From positions 1 through 64,000 of the forward strand of contig NZ_CP125648.1 of assembly GCF_030053135.1 (NCBI RefSeq): DNA of 64,000 nucleotides, read 5' to 3'. The translations under genes and the position numbers were made by a program. The stretch is from Rhizobium sp. BT04 (GTDB lineage: Bacteria > Pseudomonadota > Alphaproteobacteria > Rhizobiales > Rhizobiaceae). How positions within the stretch are numbered: position 1 is the stretch's first letter; each line of letters opens with the position of its first letter. A model generated the notes under the pieces. That model saw only the letters and a program-made list of their open reading frames with translations, made no database searches and was not told the DNA's origin. Below are positions 1 to 7,668 of this stretch, in pieces.

Positions 1-1347
1 ATGTCAAGCAAGGGCAGACAACTCAATCTGAACCTGTTCATCTATCCGGGCGGCCATCACGAAGCCGGTTGGCGCTACAAGGACTCTTCGCCGGAGCGGA
101 TCCTCGACATCAAATATTACCAGGCGCTCGCGCAGCGCGCGGAAGCCGCGAAGTTCGACGCGCTGTTCTTCGCCGACGGCCCGGCGCTTACGGAAAACAT
201 CCGCTATGCGAGCCGGCCGCGGCTGGAGCCGCTCACATGGATTTCGGCAATGGCCGCCGTCACCGAGCGGATAGGCTTCATTGCAACCGCCTCGACGACC
301 TATAACCAGCCCTATAATTTCGCGCGTTTCTTCGCCTCGATCGATCACCTGAGCAACGGGCGCGCCGGCTGGAATATCGTGACGACAGGGGATGCCGGTG
401 CCGCGCAGAATTTCGGCCTCGACCAGCATCCGACCCATGCCGATCGCTATGACCGGGCAGGCGAATTCGTCGACGTGGTCACCAAGCTCTGGGACAGTTG
501 GGAGGACGACGCACTTGTCGGCGACAGGCAATCCGGTATCTTCGCCGACGACCAGAAGATCCATCCGATCAATCACATCGGCAAATACCACCGGGTGCGC
601 GGACCGCTGACCTTGCCCCGCTCGCCGCAGGGCCGCCCGGTCTATGTGCAGGCCGGCTCCTCCGAAGACGGGAAATCCTTCGCCAGCCGCTACGCCGAGG
701 CGATCTTCACCGCGCATCAGACGATCGCAAACGCGCAGGAGTTTTACAGCGACATCAAGGCACGCGTCAAAGCCGTCGGCCGCAATCCCGACCAGGTGAA
801 GGTGCTGCCTGGTATCAGTCCCTTCATCGGTTCAACGGAAGCCGAGGCAAAGGCGCTGTATGACGAATTCAACGAGTTGATCCAGCCGGAATATTCACTG
901 GACCAACTCCGCCGCCTTCTCGGGATCGATCTTTCCGGCCATGATCTCGACGGCCCGTTCCCGCGCGAGCTGATCAGGATCGAAGGAGAAGTCGGCGTCA
1001 GCAGCCGCTTCCATGTCGTCCTCGACATTGTCGACAGGGAGAAGCCGACGATCCGCCAGCTTCTGCATCGCCTCGCCGGCGCGCGCGGCCACTGGGTGGA
1101 AAAAGGCACGCCCGAGCAGATCGCCGACAAGATCCAGCTCTGGTTCGAGAACGGCGCCGCCGACGGCTTCAACATCATGCCGCCCTACCTCACAGGCGGC
1201 TTCGATATCTTCGTCGACGAGGTCGTGCCGATCCTGCGCAAACGCGGTCTCTTTCGTCTCGACTACGAGGGAACGACACTGCGCGAGCATTTCGGTCTCG
1301 ACCGGCCCGAGAGCCAATATAGCCTGGCGCAAAGCGCCATTGCTTGA
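1..1347 (+). CDS. NtaA/SnaA/DszA-family FMN-dependent monooxygenase
   Basis: A 448-residue flavin-dependent monooxygenase of the bacterial luciferase superfamily, NtaA/SnaA/DszA branch. These enzymes use reduced FMN from a separate reductase to oxidise sulfur- or nitrogen-bearing compounds. The family hallmark GRAGWNIVTT lies near residue 120, and the C-terminal GTTLREHFG block is shared with the minus-strand paralogue at 2151-3488. Length is normal for the family. The ATG is the first base of the window, so its ribosome binding site is not visible; the MSSKGRQLNLNLF opening looks like a natural N-terminus. The substrate cannot be read from sequence. The neighbouring SfnB/DszC-type enzymes suggest an organosulfur compound, which is inference. 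Confidence 0.88.
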   Translation: MSSKGRQLNLNLFIYPGGHHEAGWRYKDSSPERILDIKYYQALAQRAEAAKFDALFFADGPALTENIRYASRPRLEPLTWISAMAAVTERIGFIATASTTYNQPYNFARFFASIDHLSNGRAGWNIVTTGDAGAAQNFGLDQHPTHADRYDRAGEFVDVVTKLWDSWEDDALVGDRQSGIFADDQKIHPINHIGKYHRVRGPLTLPRSPQGRPVYVQAGSSEDGKSFASRYAEAIFTAHQTIANAQEFYSDIKARVKAVGRNPDQVKVLPGISPFIGSTEAEAKALYDEFNELIQPEYSLDQLRRLLGIDLSGHDLDGPFPRELIRIEGEVGVSSRFHVVLDIVDREKPTIRQLLHRLAGARGHWVEKGTPEQIADKIQLWFENGAADGFNIMPPYLTGGFDIFVDEVVPILRKRGLFRLDYEGTTLREHFGLDRPESQYSLAQSAIA

Positions 1348-1362
1348 GGGACGAAAGACATC

Positions 1363-1389
1363 AGGGGCGGCTCTTGGGCGGCCCCTTTT
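1363..1389 (+). terminator. Candidate rho-independent terminator after the first monooxygenase
   Basis: A short hairpin (AGGGGC at 1363-1368 pairing with GCCCCT at 1381-1386) is followed by TTT. It starts 16 bases after the upstream stop codon, before the toxin-antitoxin promoter. The stem is only 6 bp, so support is moderate. Confidence 0.5.
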
Positions 1390-1415
1390 GCTTGATGCGG
1401 TAAACTCGGCTCGTC

Positions 1416-1461
1416 TTGCAATCCAGATGAAATCTAGTATATTTCTTACCGGATGTAGTAT
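1416..1461 (+). promoter_or_regulatory. Candidate promoter and operator of the toxin-antitoxin pair
   Basis: TTGCAA (1416-1421), a 16-base spacer and TATATT (1438-1443) form a plausible sigma-70 promoter for the antitoxin-toxin pair. TAGTAT occurs at 1435-1440 and again at 1456-1461, exactly 21 bases apart (two helical turns). That spacing suits an operator bound by the antitoxin-toxin complex, as is usual for autoregulated type II modules. The operator role is inferred. Confidence 0.4.
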
Positions 1462-1471
1462 GGTGATTTCG

Positions 1472-1723
1472 ATGAGAATGTCCTTCATGACCAGCGCCTC
1501 CTTTAACCAGAACCCCAGCAAGGCGAAAAGGGAAGCGAGCGAACGGCCGCTGGTGATCACCGATCACGGCGAGGCGACCTATGTTCTCGTCAGCTATGCG
1601 GAATTCCAGGCGAATTGGAAAGCGCCGAAGACGCTCTTCGAAGCGCTGCGCGATCCCCAAGCTGATGAAAAGGAATTCGAGCCGGCACGGCTGGACTTCG
1701 ATAGCAGGACCGTCGAATTCTGA
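1472..1723 (+). CDS. Phd/YefM-type antitoxin of a type II toxin-antitoxin pair
   Basis: A small antitoxin of about 83 residues. The N-terminal half (FNQNPSKAKREASERPLVITDHG) has the Phd/YefM DNA-binding fold pattern, in which an FNQ(D/N)xSxAK segment is followed by a VxITxxG strand. The C-terminal part, rich in acidic and aromatic residues, should neutralise the toxin. The start is uncertain: in-frame ATGs lie at 1427, 1460, 1472, 1478 and 1487. I chose 1472 because it lies downstream of the predicted transcription start and keeps the family-like MRMSFMTSASFNQ opening. Its TGA overlaps the toxin ATG by one base (TGATG at 1721-1725), giving translational coupling. It would repress its own promoter together with the toxin. 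Confidence 0.75.
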   Translation: MRMSFMTSASFNQNPSKAKREASERPLVITDHGEATYVLVSYAEFQANWKAPKTLFEALRDPQADEKEFEPARLDFDSRTVEF

Positions 1724-2154
1724 TGGCATTCCTGCTTGATACGAATGTCATTTCCGCCGCGCGAAGGGTCGAGCGGCAGGCGCAGGAATTCCAGGACTTC
1801 ATGACGGAGTTTTCCGTTGCCGATGCCTATCTCTCGGCGATCACGATCATGGAAATACAGTTCGGCATCCAGCGCGAGCGGTCAAGAGATCCTGGTTTCG
1901 CCAAGGATCTCCACCGCTGGATGGATGAGATCGTGCTTACCGAATTCGCCGAGCGCATCCTGCCTTTCGATACCGCAACGGCAAGCCGGGCTGGCCTGCT
2001 GCCGACCGCCGACAAACGCCCCTCCGCCGATGCGATGATCGCCGCCACCGCGCTGGAACATGGGCTGAAACTGGTCACGCGCAATGTCGCGCATTTCATC
2101 CCGCTCGGGGTCGAATGCATCGATCCCTGGCGCTTCGCCGGCGTGCAAACCTAA
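1723..2154 (+). CDS. PIN-domain toxin (VapC/FitB-like ribonuclease)
   Basis: A 143-residue PIN-domain protein, predicted to be a Mg2+-dependent ribonuclease toxin. Acidic metal ligands are visible as Asp6 (FLLDTN), Glu44 (ITIMEIQFG) and Asp103 (SADAMIAATA), followed by TRNVAHF at 119-125. In many VapC/FitB proteins that last motif is TRNxxDF with a fourth acidic residue; here it is His124, so activity may be altered. The gene is coupled to the upstream antitoxin and ends tail-to-tail with the minus-strand monooxygenase, the two stop codons sharing bases 2152-2153. FitB-like proteins commonly pair with Phd- or AbrB-type antitoxins, consistent with the gene order here. Confidence 0.85.
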   Translation: MAFLLDTNVISAARRVERQAQEFQDFMTEFSVADAYLSAITIMEIQFGIQRERSRDPGFAKDLHRWMDEIVLTEFAERILPFDTATASRAGLLPTADKRPSADAMIAATALEHGLKLVTRNVAHFIPLGVECIDPWRFAGVQT

Positions 2155-3488
2155 GCGCCAGCAGGGAAGAACCGGTTCTCCGGCCGCGGCAATCCGAGAT
2201 GCTCGCGCAGCGTCGTGCCCTCGTATTCTCTGCGGAAGAGGCCTCGGCGCTGCAGCTCGGGAACCAGCCGTTCGGTCACGTCGGTGAGGCCCTGCGGCAG
2301 ATAGGGGAAGACGACGTTGAAACCATCAGAACCTTCCTCATCCAGCCAGCGTTCCATCTCGTCAGCGATATTTGCCGGCGTGCCGACGAAGGCAAGGCCG
2401 GCATAGCCGCCGTAGCGCTGCGCCAGCTGGCGCACCGTCAGATTTTCCTCCGCCGCAAGCTTCAGCACTTGGGCGCGGCCGGTCTTGCTGGCATTGGTGT
2501 CGGGAATGTCCGATGGCAGCGGCGCGTCGGGATCGAAGCCGGAAGCGTCATGGCCGAGCGCGATCGAAAGCGAGGCGATGGCACTGTCGTAATGCACCAG
2601 GCTGTCGAGGGTGGCGCGTTTGGCGCGGGCCTCCTCGAGACTGTCGCCGACGATGACGAAGGCGGCGGGCAGGATCTTCAGATGGTCGCGGTTACGGCCG
2701 ATCGCTTCCATGCGGCCCTTGATATCGGCATAGAGCGCCTTGCCGGCGGCAAGATCGCGCGGCGAACAGAAGACCATCTCGGCGGTTTCCGCGGCCAGCT
2801 GGCGGCCGGGGTCCGACTGGCCAGCCTGGACGATCACGGGCCAGCCCTGCGGCGGGCGGGCGATGTTGAGCGGCCCGCGCACGCTGAGTTCTTCGCCCTT
2901 GTGGCTGAGCACATGCATCTTCTCCGGATCGAAGAACAGGCCGCTCTCGCGGTCGCGGATGAAGGCATCGTCGGCGAAGCTGTCCCAAAGCCCGGTCACG
3001 ACATCATAGAATTCCCGGGCGCGATGATAACGCTCGCCATGCTCCACATGTTCGTCCAGCCCGAAATTGAGAGCTGCGTCCGGGTTCGATGTCGTGACGA
3101 TGTTCCAGCCGGCGCGGCCGCCGCTGATATGGTCGAGCGAGGCGAAACGCCTTGCGATGTGATAGGGCTCATCGAATGTTGTGGAGGCGGTGGCGACGAG
3201 GCCGATGCGCTGCGTCACCGCCGCCAGCGCCGACAGCAGCGTGAAAGGCTCGAAAGAAGTGACGGTGTGGCTGCGCCTGAGCGCCTCGACCGGCATATTG
3301 AGCACGGCGAGGTGATCGGCCATGAAGAAGGCGTCGAATTTCGCCCGTTCCAGCGCCTGCGCGAACGACTTCAGATGTGCGAAATTGAAATTGGCGTCGG
3401 GGTAGGAACCGGGATAGCGCCACGCGCCGGTATGCAGGCTAACGGGACGCATGAAGGCGCCGAGGCGCAACTGCCGTGAACGTGTCAT
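2151..3488 (-). CDS. NtaA/SnaA/DszA-family FMN-dependent monooxygenase
   Basis: A 445-residue luciferase-superfamily monooxygenase, second of three in this cluster. GRAGWNIVTTSNPDAALNFG is the family core around residue 125, and FRREYEGTTLREHLG closes the protein like its paralogue at 1-1347. The ATG at 3488 was chosen over an upstream in-frame ATG because a GAGGAAATC ribosome-binding sequence abuts it. It needs FMNH2 from a reductase, and none is encoded in the window. It is divergent from the SfnB-like gene at 3809, so the two may share a regulated intergenic promoter. The substrate is unknown; sulfone, sulfonate or aminopolycarboxylate oxidation are family possibilities. Confidence 0.88.
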   Translation of the reverse strand: MTRSRQLRLGAFMRPVSLHTGAWRYPGSYPDANFNFAHLKSFAQALERAKFDAFFMADHLAVLNMPVEALRRSHTVTSFEPFTLLSALAAVTQRIGLVATASTTFDEPYHIARRFASLDHISGGRAGWNIVTTSNPDAALNFGLDEHVEHGERYHRAREFYDVVTGLWDSFADDAFIRDRESGLFFDPEKMHVLSHKGEELSVRGPLNIARPPQGWPVIVQAGQSDPGRQLAAETAEMVFCSPRDLAAGKALYADIKGRMEAIGRNRDHLKILPAAFVIVGDSLEEARAKRATLDSLVHYDSAIASLSIALGHDASGFDPDAPLPSDIPDTNASKTGRAQVLKLAAEENLTVRQLAQRYGGYAGLAFVGTPANIADEMERWLDEEGSDGFNVVFPYLPQGLTDVTERLVPELQRRGLFRREYEGTTLREHLGLPRPENRFFPAGA

Positions 3489-3808
3489 GATTTCCTCATG
3501 GATCGGGCAAGGCGGCCGCCTGCTCCGCATTGGGCGTTCTGTCTGGGACCGCTGCGACGACGCATCGGATAGCGGTTACGTAGGAACTCGACGAATTCAA
3601 ATCGAGGCCGGCTCCGCTAATTTCCGGTCGCGATTTCGGCGCTTTTCCGGCCACATTTTCGCGGAACCGCTGGACTGAGACACTAATCGCGGCAGCCAGA
3701 AGCCGATAAGCAAACACTTTTCATTTTCGACCACATCTATAGAATTTGTACTCTTATCTCGGCGCTCGATTTCTTTCACCGATAGCATCGTCAGAAGTGG
3801 AGACATCG
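3489..3808. other. 320-base divergent intergenic region
   Basis: This stretch separates two divergent flavoenzyme genes and must hold both promoters. I see no convincing ORF, terminator or perfect operator. A TATAGA hexamer at 3738-3743 could be the -10 element for the rightward gene, but no good -35 sits at the right distance. GGAG at 3799-3802 is the ribosome binding site for the gene starting at 3809. Confidence 0.4.
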
Positions 3809-5026
3809 ATGAACACCGTGCTTAGGCAAGCAGACCAGATCCGGCCCGTGGCCCCACGTATCGGCAGCGACGAGGAAGCGATCGCAACCGCCCGCAGGCT
3901 GGCGGCGCAATTTGCCGCGCGCGCCGCCGAGCGCGATGCCGACCGGATCCTGCCGTTCGCCGAACTCGATCTTCTCGCGCAGTCCGGCCTGCTGGCGATC
4001 ACCGTGCCCTCACAATATGGCGGGCTCGATGTTTCGAACGCAGTACTGGCCGAAATCACTGCGATCCTGTCGGAGGCGGATGGTTCGATCGGTCAGATTC
4101 CGCAGAACCATTTCTATATTCTTGAAGCTCTCAGGACCGACGGCAGCGAAGAGCAGCAACGCTATTTCTTCGGCCGCGTGCTCGCCGGCGACCGTTTCGG
4201 CAATGCGCTATCCGAGCGCGGCACGAAGACGGTCGGGCACTACAACACGCGCATCACCCGCGATGGTCCGGGTTACCGGATCAACGGCCGCAAATTCTAT
4301 TCCACAGGCGTCCTCTTCGCCGACTGGATCACCATCTTCGCGCTCGATCCGGAGGATCGGCTGACCATGGCCTTCGTGCCGAAGGGCACCGAAGGCGTCG
4401 AGATTGTCGACGACTGGGACGGCTTCGGCCAGCGCACCACCGGCAGCGGCACGACCATCCTCGACAACGTCTATGTCAGCGCCGATTCCGTGGTCTTCCA
4501 TCACAAGGGCTTCGAGCGGCCGACGACGATCGGCTCGGTCGGCCAGATCATCCATGCCGGCGTCGACCTCGGTATCGCGCGGGCGGCCTTTGCCGAAACG
4601 CTTGAGTTCATCAGGACGAAATCGCGCCCCTGGATGGATAGCGGCCTGGACCGCGCCTCCGACGACCCGCTGACGATTGCAAAGGTCGGCCAGATCGCCA
4701 TTCGGCTGGAAGCCGCAACCGCTCTCGTGGAGCGCGCCGGCCACAAGGTCGATGCCGCGCAGGTCGAGACGACGGAGGAAAAGGTGATCGCGGCCACACT
4801 TGCGGTTGCCGCCGCCAAGGTGCTGACCACCGAAGTGGCGCTCGAGGCCTCAAACACGCTCTTCGAGCTTGCCGGGACCTCGTCGGTACAAACAGGCCTC
4901 AATCTCGACCGCCACTGGCGCAATGCCCGCACCCATACACTGCACGATCCCGTTCGCTGGAAGTATCATGTCGTCGGCAACTACCATCTGAACGGCGTGA
5001 CGCCGCCGAAGAACGGCGCGCTCTGA
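3809..5026 (+). CDS. SfnB-type acyl-CoA-dehydrogenase-fold flavin monooxygenase
   Basis: A 405-residue member of the acyl-CoA dehydrogenase superfamily, closest by eye to the SfnB sulfur-acquisition oxidoreductases and related to DszC. These group D flavin monooxygenases use reduced flavin to attack sulfur compounds rather than dehydrogenating acyl-CoA. Visible features are an N-terminal helical domain (1-120), a central beta domain with GYRINGRKFYSTG, and a C-terminal helical domain ending DRHWRNARTHTLHDPVRWKYHVVG, which is typical of this branch. The ATG at 3809 has GGAG six bases upstream; the longer reading from 3746 lacks such a site. A strong hairpin terminator follows at 5048-5081. It probably acts with the DszA-type enzymes, although the substrate is unknown. 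Confidence 0.87.
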   Translation: MNTVLRQADQIRPVAPRIGSDEEAIATARRLAAQFAARAAERDADRILPFAELDLLAQSGLLAITVPSQYGGLDVSNAVLAEITAILSEADGSIGQIPQNHFYILEALRTDGSEEQQRYFFGRVLAGDRFGNALSERGTKTVGHYNTRITRDGPGYRINGRKFYSTGVLFADWITIFALDPEDRLTMAFVPKGTEGVEIVDDWDGFGQRTTGSGTTILDNVYVSADSVVFHHKGFERPTTIGSVGQIIHAGVDLGIARAAFAETLEFIRTKSRPWMDSGLDRASDDPLTIAKVGQIAIRLEAATALVERAGHKVDAAQVETTEEKVIAATLAVAAAKVLTTEVALEASNTLFELAGTSSVQTGLNLDRHWRNARTHTLHDPVRWKYHVVGNYHLNGVTPPKNGAL

Positions 5027-5047
5027 AATTTTCGTTGCTTCAAAATG

Positions 5048-5081
5048 AAAACCCCACCGCCGACGCCGGCGGTGGGGTTTT
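5048..5081. terminator. Bidirectional rho-independent terminator
   Basis: A perfect 15-bp stem (5048-5062 with 5067-5081) encloses a four-base loop. AAAA leads in and TTTT leads out, so it can stop transcription on both strands. It sits between the convergent SfnB-like gene ending at 5026 and the DszC-like gene ending at 5104. Confidence 0.9.
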
Positions 5082-5103
5082 GCTTTTGTAAATGACAGTC
5101 GCC

Positions 5104-6312
5104 TCAGCTGTAGAGACTGACCTCCGGTATTCTGTCGTTCAGCACGAATTCGCCGACTTCTCTCGCCTTGTAGAAAACGGGATCGTGCAGCGTATGGGTT
5201 CGGACATTGCGCCAGAACCGGTCGAAGCGGTATTTGTCGGCCGTCGAGCGTGCGCCTGTCAACTCGAAGACGCGTGAGGTGATGTCGAGCGAGACGTGGG
5301 TGGCGTGCACCTTGGCGGTGTAGGCTTCCGCTGCCGCCTCGCCGCGCTCGCGGGCCGTCACGTCGCGGCCGCGGGCAAGACCCGCCTGCACGGCGGCCGC
5401 CGCGCTGTCGGCAAGAGCCGCCGAGGCTTTTAGCGCCGCGGTGAATTCACCGACGCGTTCGAGAATATAGGGATCATCTGCCGCCCGCTCGACACCGGAG
5501 GTGATCCACGGCCGGGTTGTCGTGCGGACGTAATCGACGGCGGCCTGTAGCGCACCTTCGGCGGTGCCGAGGTAGAAGTTGACGAAAACAAGCTGGATGA
5601 ACGGCGTGTTGAAGGTCGAAAGCACCGGCGGTGCTGCGTCCGGTGCGGCTGGCGCGCCGACGAAATCCTCCTCATAGACAGGGAAGTCGCGGAATTCGAC
5701 ACTGCCGCTGTCGGACAGGCGCTGGCCGATATTGTCCCAGTCGTCATTGGCGATATAGCCGGGGCGATTGGTCGGCACGGCGAAGCCGGCGATCTTGTCG
5801 TCGAGCGTCGCATTGGCATTGATATAGTCGGAGACCCGCGCCGCCGTGGAGAAGGACTTGCGCCCATTCAGCACATAACCGTTGCCGCGCCGGGTGAGCA
5901 CCAGCCCGGGATCGCGCGGATTGACGGCCGCACCCCAATAGAGGTTCCTGGCGACGGTATCGCTGCCCAGCGCATGGGCGCGCGCGGGGTCGAGCGCCCA
6001 ATAGATGTACTGGCTGTTGACATAGTGGTAGCCGAGCAGCTGGCCGATCGAGCTTTCGCCGCGGGCGAGGATACGCACCAGTTTCAGCCCGTCGACCCAG
6101 TCGAGGCCGCCGCCGCCGATCTCGGGGGGATGCAGCGCATTGAGCAGCCCGGCATTTTTCAGCTTGATGATCTCGGCAAGCGGCGGGCGGCCTTCGCGGT
6201 CGAGGTCTGCGGCGCGCCTGGAAAGGTCGGCAGAGATCTCTTCGGCACGGGCAAAGAGGTCTTCTCGCGTCGGATTGCGGCTCACCGCGAAGACGACATT
6301 GGACTGGCTCAT
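5104..6312 (-). CDS. DszC/SfnB-type acyl-CoA-dehydrogenase-fold monooxygenase
   Basis: A 402-residue acyl-CoA-dehydrogenase-fold protein, paralogous to the gene at 3809-5026 and similar to DszC-type desulfurisation monooxygenases. GYVLNGRKSFSTAA marks the central flavin-binding region, and FDRFWRNVRTHTLHDPVFYKAREVG is the C-terminal family block. The ATG at 6312 follows GGAG eight bases upstream; further upstream in-frame Met codons run into the neighbouring gene. It lies 76 bases downstream of the minus-strand substrate-binding protein at 6389-7435 and probably shares its transcript, which links transport to oxidation. No flavin reductase is nearby. Confidence 0.86.
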   Translation of the reverse strand: MSQSNVVFAVSRNPTREDLFARAEEISADLSRRAADLDREGRPPLAEIIKLKNAGLLNALHPPEIGGGGLDWVDGLKLVRILARGESSIGQLLGYHYVNSQYIYWALDPARAHALGSDTVARNLYWGAAVNPRDPGLVLTRRGNGYVLNGRKSFSTAARVSDYINANATLDDKIAGFAVPTNRPGYIANDDWDNIGQRLSDSGSVEFRDFPVYEEDFVGAPAAPDAAPPVLSTFNTPFIQLVFVNFYLGTAEGALQAAVDYVRTTTRPWITSGVERAADDPYILERVGEFTAALKASAALADSAAAAVQAGLARGRDVTARERGEAAAEAYTAKVHATHVSLDITSRVFELTGARSTADKYRFDRFWRNVRTHTLHDPVFYKAREVGEFVLNDRIPEVSLYS

Positions 6313-6388
6313 GGGCGAAACTCCAATTCTCCAAAAGATGATCCGGCGGAAGCCGAGGCTCCCGCCGGAAGGATCGAGGGTGACCTCC

Positions 6389-7435
6389 TCAGAAGAGCTT
6401 GTCCGGAATCCAGCTCGCGGTTGCCGCATCGCTCGTGCTGAAGGCCGGGATTTTCGCGGCCAGGTCCTCGATCGTCTTGACGCCGGCCGCACGCAGGCTT
6501 TCCTGCGTCAGAAGCGTCGGCTTCACGGTGATCTGGTGGGGAACTGTCTGTCCGGCGATTTCGAGGGCTGCGGCGCGGATGGAGACGGCGCCGACGACGG
6601 CCGGATTGGTCGCAACGGTCGCGACCCATGGGCTGCCTTCCTCGGTGATCTCCTGAATATCGGCGGTCGAGACGTCAGCCGAATAGATCTTGAGCTTCTT
6701 AGCGATGCCGAGGTCGTTGGCTGCGAGCTTCACGCCGCGGGCGAATTCGTCATAGGGGGCGAAGACCACCGAAATTTCGGGATTGGCGGTGAGCGCGGCC
6801 TTTGCCTGATCGGCGGTCGAGGTCGCCGTCGTATCGCTGACATTGCCGAAACGGGCCTTTTCGATGACGCCCTTATTCTCCGACTTGAACTTGTCCCAGA
6901 CCTCGTTGCGGCGGTCGAGCGGCGCAAAACCCGCGACATAGACATAACCGGCTTTGAAGTCTTTGCCGTTGTCCTTCACCACCTGTTCGAGCGCCAGCGA
7001 GGCGAGCTCGTGGTCGCTCTGCTCCACCTGCGGGATCTTGGGGTTGTTGAGGTTGACGTCGAAGGCGACGACCTTGATGCCCTTGTCGAGTGCCTGCTGC
7101 ACGACGTCGCCGAGCGATTCCGGCAGGCCGTGGTCGATGACAATGCCGGAGACGCCGAGATTGATCGCCTGCAGGATCTGCTCGCGCTGCTCGGCGGCGT
7201 CCTGCCGTCCGGGGAAGACGCGCAGGTCGATATCCAGCGCCTTGGCCTGGGCTTCAGCCCCCGCCTGGTAGGCCTGAAAGAAGTCACCGGCCGAGATGTA
7301 GCTGATCAGAGCCACCTTGACGCCGCCCTTGTCGAAGGGGGCTGGAGCGCCGGACAGGCCGTCGGCTTTTGCGCCTTGAATGAAAATGAACGGAATGACG
7401 GCGGCAGACAGTGCGAGCCGTGCGAGGGATTTCAT
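6389..7435 (-). CDS. Ribose-type ABC transporter substrate-binding protein
   Basis: A 348-residue periplasmic binding protein of the RbsB/type 1 sugar-binding fold. Residues 1-24 form a Sec signal peptide with hydrophobic LALSAAVIPFIFI and likely cleavage after GAKA. The two-lobe fold is indicated by VKVALISYISAGDFFQAYQAG, SGIVIDHG and VVAFDVNLNNP. It is transcribed divergently from its likely ATPase and permease (7669-10211), which have no other binding protein nearby. The ligand is not evident. In this context it may be a sulfonate, sulfone or other oxidised heteroatom compound rather than a sugar, which is inference. Confidence 0.88.
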   Translation of the reverse strand: MKSLARLALSAAVIPFIFIQGAKADGLSGAPAPFDKGGVKVALISYISAGDFFQAYQAGAEAQAKALDIDLRVFPGRQDAAEQREQILQAINLGVSGIVIDHGLPESLGDVVQQALDKGIKVVAFDVNLNNPKIPQVEQSDHELASLALEQVVKDNGKDFKAGYVYVAGFAPLDRRNEVWDKFKSENKGVIEKARFGNVSDTTATSTADQAKAALTANPEISVVFAPYDEFARGVKLAANDLGIAKKLKIYSADVSTADIQEITEEGSPWVATVATNPAVVGAVSIRAAALEIAGQTVPHQITVKPTLLTQESLRAAGVKTIEDLAAKIPAFSTSDAATASWIPDKLF

Positions 7436-7668
7436 CGTCGCGTTCCTTCTAGCAATCGGAAGCGTCGTCTGACAGGTTGGGGGCCCCGCGACGCATCGGA
7501 TTATTTAGATATAATCTCTATGTTTTTAGTAGAGTAAATGATCCGATTTTACGGGCTGCAAGAGATTCTTTGTTTCGCGAGGACAGTTTGCGAGGGAAAG
7601 GCGTGCCTGGAGTTCGACCGCCCGGACAGGGCACACTCCTGATACGAATGCAGTCCCGGACATGATCG
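7436..7668. promoter_or_regulatory. Divergent promoter region of the ribose-type transporter
   Basis: This 233-base region lies between the minus-strand binding protein and the plus-strand ATPase. A perfect TATAAT occurs at 7510-7515 within an AGAT-ATA-ATCT inverted repeat (7507-7517), which could be a -10 element overlapped by an operator. No good -35 was found on either strand, so promoter positions remain tentative. Confidence 0.3.

Noticed and set aside
2115..3479. A plus-strand open frame across the minus-strand monooxygenase
   Set aside because: It overlaps a gene with clear NtaA-family motifs and itself has none.
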